From contig DAOVVW010000056.1 in assembly GCA_030636965.1 (NCBI GenBank), forward strand, positions 1 through 6,280: 6,280 nt of DNA, in the 5' to 3' direction. Position 1 is the stretch's first letter. Every line of letters starts with the position of its first letter. Source of the stretch: Pseudomonadota bacterium. Lineage in GTDB: Bacteria; BMS3Abin14. The translations under genes and the position numbers were made by a program. This document shows positions 6,063 through 6,280 of the stretch, in pieces. Under the pieces are notes generated by a model. It was given only the letters and a program-made list of their open reading frames with translations, was not told the DNA's origin and did no database searches.

Positions 6063-6195
6063 TTCGAAATTCGAGATTCGAGATTGGAAATTGGAAATTA
6101 GACAATAGAGCATTAGAAATTAGAATATTGGACATTTTACTCATCACTCATCACGCATTACGATTCTGGATCTGGGATTTTGGACTTTGGACCTA
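6063..6195 (+). repeat. Degenerate heptamer array, about 19 units
   Basis: From 6063 the sequence can be cut into 7-base units without a break in phase to 6195. The unit drifts along the array: TTCGAAA and TTCGAGA (6063-6083), TTGGAAA twice (6084-6097), ATTAGAA twice (6112-6125), CTCATCA twice (6140-6153), then GGATCTG, GGATTTT and GGACTTT (6168-6188). Neighbouring units are often identical or one base apart, whereas distant ones are unrelated. This fits repeated local duplication of 7-base units. It is not a CRISPR array, because there are no spacers. No gene product is expected from it. Confidence 0.75.
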
Positions 6196-6280
6196 TATTA
6201 AATTGAATGTTAATTTTGAAATTTTACAAATAATGTGCGATTATGAAAATCCAACTTTTGAATCCCATAATTAACAAATC

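Larger units (their letters stand above)
5961..6280. other. 320-bp region upstream of rubrerythrin, running to the window edge
   Basis: Holds the ribosome binding site, a predicted promoter (6024-6052), a candidate operator (6005-6017), a 133-bp heptamer array (6063-6195), and then an AT-rich stretch (6196-6280) in which I see nothing recognisable. An open reading frame of 72 codons on the plus strand runs through the array and is almost surely spurious. Confidence 0.75.

Noticed and set aside
6063..6195. CRISPR array
   Set aside because: The units are contiguous 7-mers with no spacers, the consensus drifts, and there are no cas genes.
6056..6274. 72-codon plus-strand open reading frame
   Set aside because: It runs straight through the heptamer array and its product is a low-complexity translation of the repeat.

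Overview
The window looks like chromosomal DNA from an anaerobic or microaerophilic Gram-negative bacterium. A Desulfobacterota (deltaproteobacterial) type host is my best guess, by inference only. Reasons: a DUF4390 - NtrY-type kinase - NtrX-type regulator gene order, a rubrerythrin (an anaerobe's peroxide-defence protein), a SMUG1-type uracil-DNA glycosylase of the kind known from Geobacter, moderate GC content, and intergenic gaps filled with short palindromic and low-complexity repeats. No ribosomal or other marker gene is present to settle the taxonomy. All six genes lie on the minus strand, so reading order is from right to left.

Right end (5466-6280): a rubrerythrin gene with a good ribosome binding site and a plausible sigma70 promoter. 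Upstream of it is a 133-bp tract built of about 19 degenerate heptamers (6063-6195), then an AT-rich end with nothing recognisable.

Middle right (3895-5465): a 248-bp gap packed with four successive inverted repeats and a repeated 13-bp word (5298-5450). Next come a SMUG1-family uracil-DNA glycosylase and a flavodoxin-domain protein, 69 bp apart and possibly co-transcribed. Neither of these two has a convincing Shine-Dalgarno sequence.

Middle left (3574-3894): a 321-bp gap that holds a 234-bp segment bounded by 31-bp inverted repeats (30 of 31 bases match), a separate 20-bp palindrome, and a near-consensus extended -10 promoter. The promoter sits so close to the next ATG that the mRNA should be leaderless or nearly so.

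Left (1-3573): a tight operon of a secreted DUF4390 protein, an NtrY-type membrane histidine kinase (10-bp gap) and an NtrX-type sigma54-activating response regulator (17-bp gap, GTG start). The regulator runs off the left edge after residue 247, in its AAA+ domain. The kinase should phosphorylate Asp56 of the regulator, which would then activate sigma54 promoters outside this window. The signal sensed is unknown, and the DUF4390 protein is a candidate periplasmic partner by position only.

The coding content is ordinary and well explained by known families. The unexplained material is in the three larger intergenic gaps, each holding a different class of repeat or palindrome. I see no convincing new enzymatic or defence system, CRISPR array, tRNA or rRNA gene, or transposase.
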